Source: an uncultured Synergistia bacterium (GTDB taxonomy: Bacteria; Eremiobacterota; SpSt-956; JAKJGF01). Taken from it: a DNA stretch of 7,578 nucleotides. Made by a program: the position numbers and the translations under genes. This document shows, one piece after another, positions 5,884 through 7,578 of the stretch; position 1 is the first letter of the stretch; every line of letters starts with the position of its first letter. The stretch covers positions 1-7,578 of the forward strand of contig CALARM010001044.1 of NCBI GenBank assembly GCA_937888925.1, given 5' to 3'. A model generated the notes under the pieces. That model saw nothing but the letters and a program-made list of their open reading frames with translations, searched no databases and was not told where the DNA came from.

Positions 5884-5891
5884 TTTTTTTT

Positions 5892-6941
5892 ATGATAGGA
5901 ATAGGTGCTTCATTTAATGTACAGGGTATGTTCGGTTCATTCGGAATGTCAGCGATGATGGGTATGGGAATGCCTTTTCAGGCAATGCAGATGATGATGA
6001 TGATGGGAAATATGGCAAGAGGATGCTGCGGCGGTATGGCCGGTATGATGGCAGGTACGATGATGCCCGGTATGATGGGCATGGGACAAATGGGCATGGG
6101 AGGCGGAATGATAGGCAGTCCTATGAATATGGGCGGAATGTTACCGGGATATATGCAGGGGTTCAATCCTATGTTCGGAGGAGGAATGTTCCCCGGAGCA
6201 GACCAATTAATGCAGTGCATGGGTACCATGGGTAATTATGGTATGCTCGGTATGGGCATGATGGGTATGCCCGGTATGGCAGGCATGATGTTAGGCGGCA
6301 TGATGGGAGGTCTCATAGGCGGAGCTATTTCAAGAGGTATGATGGGTTCAATGGGTCGCATGATGGGCATGGGCGGCATGATGGGTATGGGCCAGGCTCA
6401 GAGCCTTCATGGCGGAATGGGCGGACTCAGACGTCAGGGTAACGAAGTTACTACTCCCGGAGGATATAAAATAAGCTATAGCGGCACAACTGTTAATATC
6501 AGCGGTATGGGAAAGGTAGGAGGAGGTTCCTTTGCAATGGCAGCAGCAACTCCTTTCGGTTCCTTTGCAATGGCAGGACAGATGCCGGGATACCAGACAA
6601 CAGGCAGCACCAAAGTATGGGGCGATCCTCACGTAGATCAGAGCAATGGCCAGAGATGGGACTGGAAAGCAAAAACAATGAGCTTTAACTTACCTGATGG
6701 AACAAAAATTACAATGAATGCAGAAAGTGCAAATGGTGTAGTTAAAAGTATTGACATATATAATGGCAATGATCATGTCCATGGTGAAGGAGGTCAATAT
6801 ACCGGTTCATCTTATGACGGATATATGGCAGATGCCATGCAGGGCGACGGAGATTCCGTATATGCAGCCAATAATGATGTAGGTACATGGTATAAGAATC
6901 CTTTCGGAATGGGCCAGACAGTGGCAAATATGTATAAATAG
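5892..6941 (+). CDS. Met/Gly-rich protein with DUF1521 (MIIA) self-cleaving domain
   Basis: This 349-residue protein starts at ATG 5892 and ends with TAG at 6939-6941. Residues 1-180 are Met/Gly-rich low complexity (54 Met), with Cys at 45, 46 and 109. From about residue 183 (NEVTTPGGYKISYSGTTVNI) to the end it matches the DUF1521 pattern as I know it: a GYKI-type lead-in, then VWGDPHVD (242-249), RWDWK (254), LPDGTKITMNAES (268) and a C-terminal YNGNDHVHGEGG...DGYMADAM part. In Bradyrhizobium NopE1/NopE2 this domain, renamed MIIA, cuts itself between Asp and Pro of GDPHVD when calcium or certain other metals bind; here the bond is D245-P246. Cleavage would free a 245-residue Met/Gly-rich piece from a 104-residue C-terminal piece. 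NopE proteins leave the cell by type III secretion; no secretion gene is present here and no classical signal peptide is seen. A Phe/Ala insert (GGSFAMAAATPFGSFAMAG) interrupts the domain before the cut site. The function in this organism is unknown. Confidence 0.87.
   Translation: MIGIGASFNVQGMFGSFGMSAMMGMGMPFQAMQMMMMMGNMARGCCGGMAGMMAGTMMPGMMGMGQMGMGGGMIGSPMNMGGMLPGYMQGFNPMFGGGMFPGADQLMQCMGTMGNYGMLGMGMMGMPGMAGMMLGGMMGGLIGGAISRGMMGSMGRMMGMGGMMGMGQAQSLHGGMGGLRRQGNEVTTPGGYKISYSGTTVNISGMGKVGGGSFAMAAATPFGSFAMAGQMPGYQTTGSTKVWGDPHVDQSNGQRWDWKAKTMSFNLPDGTKITMNAESANGVVKSIDIYNGNDHVHGEGGQYTGSSYDGYMADAMQGDGDSVYAANNDVGTWYKNPFGMGQTVANMYK
6621..6638 (+). other. Predicted autocleavage site GDPHVD
   Basis: Codons GGC GAT CCT CAC GTA GAT encode residues 244-249. 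The motif matches the NopE1 self-cleavage site without a mismatch; the bond predicted to break is Asp245-Pro246, between bases 6626 and 6627. Conservation of the downstream domain makes an accidental match unlikely. Confidence 0.8.
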
Positions 6942-6952
6942 TTTTAAAAATG

Positions 6953-6989
6953 AAAAATATGACCTGTTCTGACAGGTCATATTTTTTTT
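6953..6989. terminator. Bidirectional factor-independent terminator
   Basis: AAAAATATGACCTG (6953-6966), loop TTCTGA, then CAGGTCATATTTTT (6973-6986) form a perfect 14-bp stem followed by more T. On the - strand it is likewise followed by a T-rich stretch. It sits 11 bases after the DUF1521 gene and ends the convergent TPR gene, whose TGA stop (6979-6977) lies inside the stem. Confidence 0.92.
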
Positions 6990-7578
6990 CCTGTTAATTC
7001 GAGAGCTTTTTTATAATGCTGAACAGCAAGGTCCATTTTCCCATCTTTCTGATATGCAAGACTTAACATCTGATGGGTCCATGGTCTGTGAGGTTTTAAT
7101 TCGAGAGATTTTTTATAGTGCTTTATAGCAAGTTCAAATTTTCCGTTTTTCAAATACGTATTTCCCAGAAATTCATGTAAAGCTACATTCTGTACGCCAA
7201 AAGCTATTGATATTATGCCCCATAACACTACTACAGGAATAAGAATAGTAAATTCCAGTATGGTAACAATAAAACCTGTAATGATACGAAGATTCTTATT
7301 ATCCGGTATTATAGTTCTTATAAATATATTAATAGAAAAAATCCCTTTGGAGAAACACAATATAAACATAATCACAATAAGGTTAAGTCCTGTAATTTCA
7401 AGTATTTTTATGTGAGTATAAAAACTCGCCAGAAGAAATACAAAACCGGAGAGCATAAATACAAGACTCCACGGAGGTATAATAAGAAATATTGGAATCT
7501 CACCGAGCAGGGCATTTGAAGGGAGAGGTATATTTAATTTTTTTATAATAAAAAGATTGAAAATCCATAGATACACAA
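6977..7578 (-). CDS. Membrane protein with two C-terminal TPR repeats (probably 5' partial)
   Basis: The frame is open to the window edge. A GTG at 7576-7574 could start a 199-residue protein, but it lies two bases from the edge with no visible ribosome site, so the true start is probably outside. Counting from that GTG, hydrophobic segments lie at about 27-50, 61-80 and 98-127, then two tetratricopeptide repeats fill 131-164 and 165-198. These have the TPR pattern (FLGNTYLKNGKFELAIKHYK and LSLAYQKDGKMDLAVQHYKK), each with the A-x-x-x-Y spacing in the second helix. TPRs bind partner proteins; here they would form a tail next to the membrane domain. The repeats end at the very C-terminus. Which partner it holds is unknown. 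It converges on the DUF1521 gene and shares its terminator, so it is a separate transcript. Confidence 0.8.
   Translation of the reverse strand, partial: VYLWIFNLFIIKKLNIPLPSNALLGEIPIFLIIPPWSLVFMLSGFVFLLASFYTHIKILEITGLNLIVIMFILCFSKGIFSINIFIRTIIPDNKNLRIITGFIVTILEFTILIPVVVLWGIISIAFGVQNVALHEFLGNTYLKNGKFELAIKHYKKSLELKPHRPWTHQMLSLAYQKDGKMDLAVQHYKKALELTGKKI

Noticed and set aside
6348..6632. His/Ala/Ser-rich open frame on the - strand
   Set aside because: Antisense shadow of the DUF1521 gene; long open frames are expected opposite such biased codons.
6609..6938. von Willebrand factor D domain, suggested by GDPH
   Set aside because: VWD usually continues as a TFDG-type sequence with many cysteines. 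Here GDPHVD is followed by RWDWK and LPDGTKITMNA, with no cysteine, which fits DUF1521 better.

Overview
This is an AT-rich bacterial window, probably chromosomal. Good Shine-Dalgarno sites, GTG starts, factor-independent terminators and a B12-type radical SAM gene mark it as bacterial. I cannot name the phylum from the sequence. No tRNA, rRNA, CRISPR array or insertion sequence is visible.

Layout, left to right. (1) Bases 1-848, + strand: the 3' part of a gene whose start lies outside the window. It encodes near-identical 18-residue repeats, then a four-cysteine zinc ribbon and a helical tail. (2) Bases 845-908: an inverted array of 7-bp repeats fills the gap to a convergent gene. (3) Bases 912-1667, - strand: a protein of about seven YD/RHS-like repeats. 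(4) Bases 1668-1886: a spacer holding a second 7-bp repeat array. (5) Bases 1887-3728, - strand: a 613-residue B12-binding/radical SAM protein with an unusual CX4CX2C cluster motif. (6) Bases 3729-3944: a spacer with a third 7-bp inverted array and a terminator. (7) Bases 3945-5696, - strand: a two-gene operon, a 458-residue Met/Gly/Ala-rich low-complexity protein with an EF-hand-like loop followed by a 119-residue coiled-coil protein. (8) Bases 5697-5891: a divergent promoter region carrying two mirrored copies of the same promoter block. (9) Bases 5892-6941, + strand: a 349-residue protein with a Met/Gly-rich N-terminal half and a C-terminal DUF1521/MIIA domain containing the self-cleavage motif GDPHVD. 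(10) Bases 6953-6989: a bidirectional terminator. (11) Bases 6977-7578, - strand: a membrane protein ending in two TPR repeats, probably cut by the window edge.

The main point of interest is the divergent module at 3945-6941. Two Met/Gly-rich proteins with similar N-terminal ends are read from promoters that match at 28 of 36 positions, each placed 46 bases from its start codon. One carries a domain known, in Bradyrhizobium NopE1/NopE2, to cut itself at Asp-Pro when it binds calcium. The other carries an EF-hand-like acidic loop. The coiled-coil protein sits in the same operon. I infer a co-regulated, possibly exported, metal-responsive pair with a small helper protein. The chemistry is supported by the motif; export, partnership and role are not shown by the sequence.
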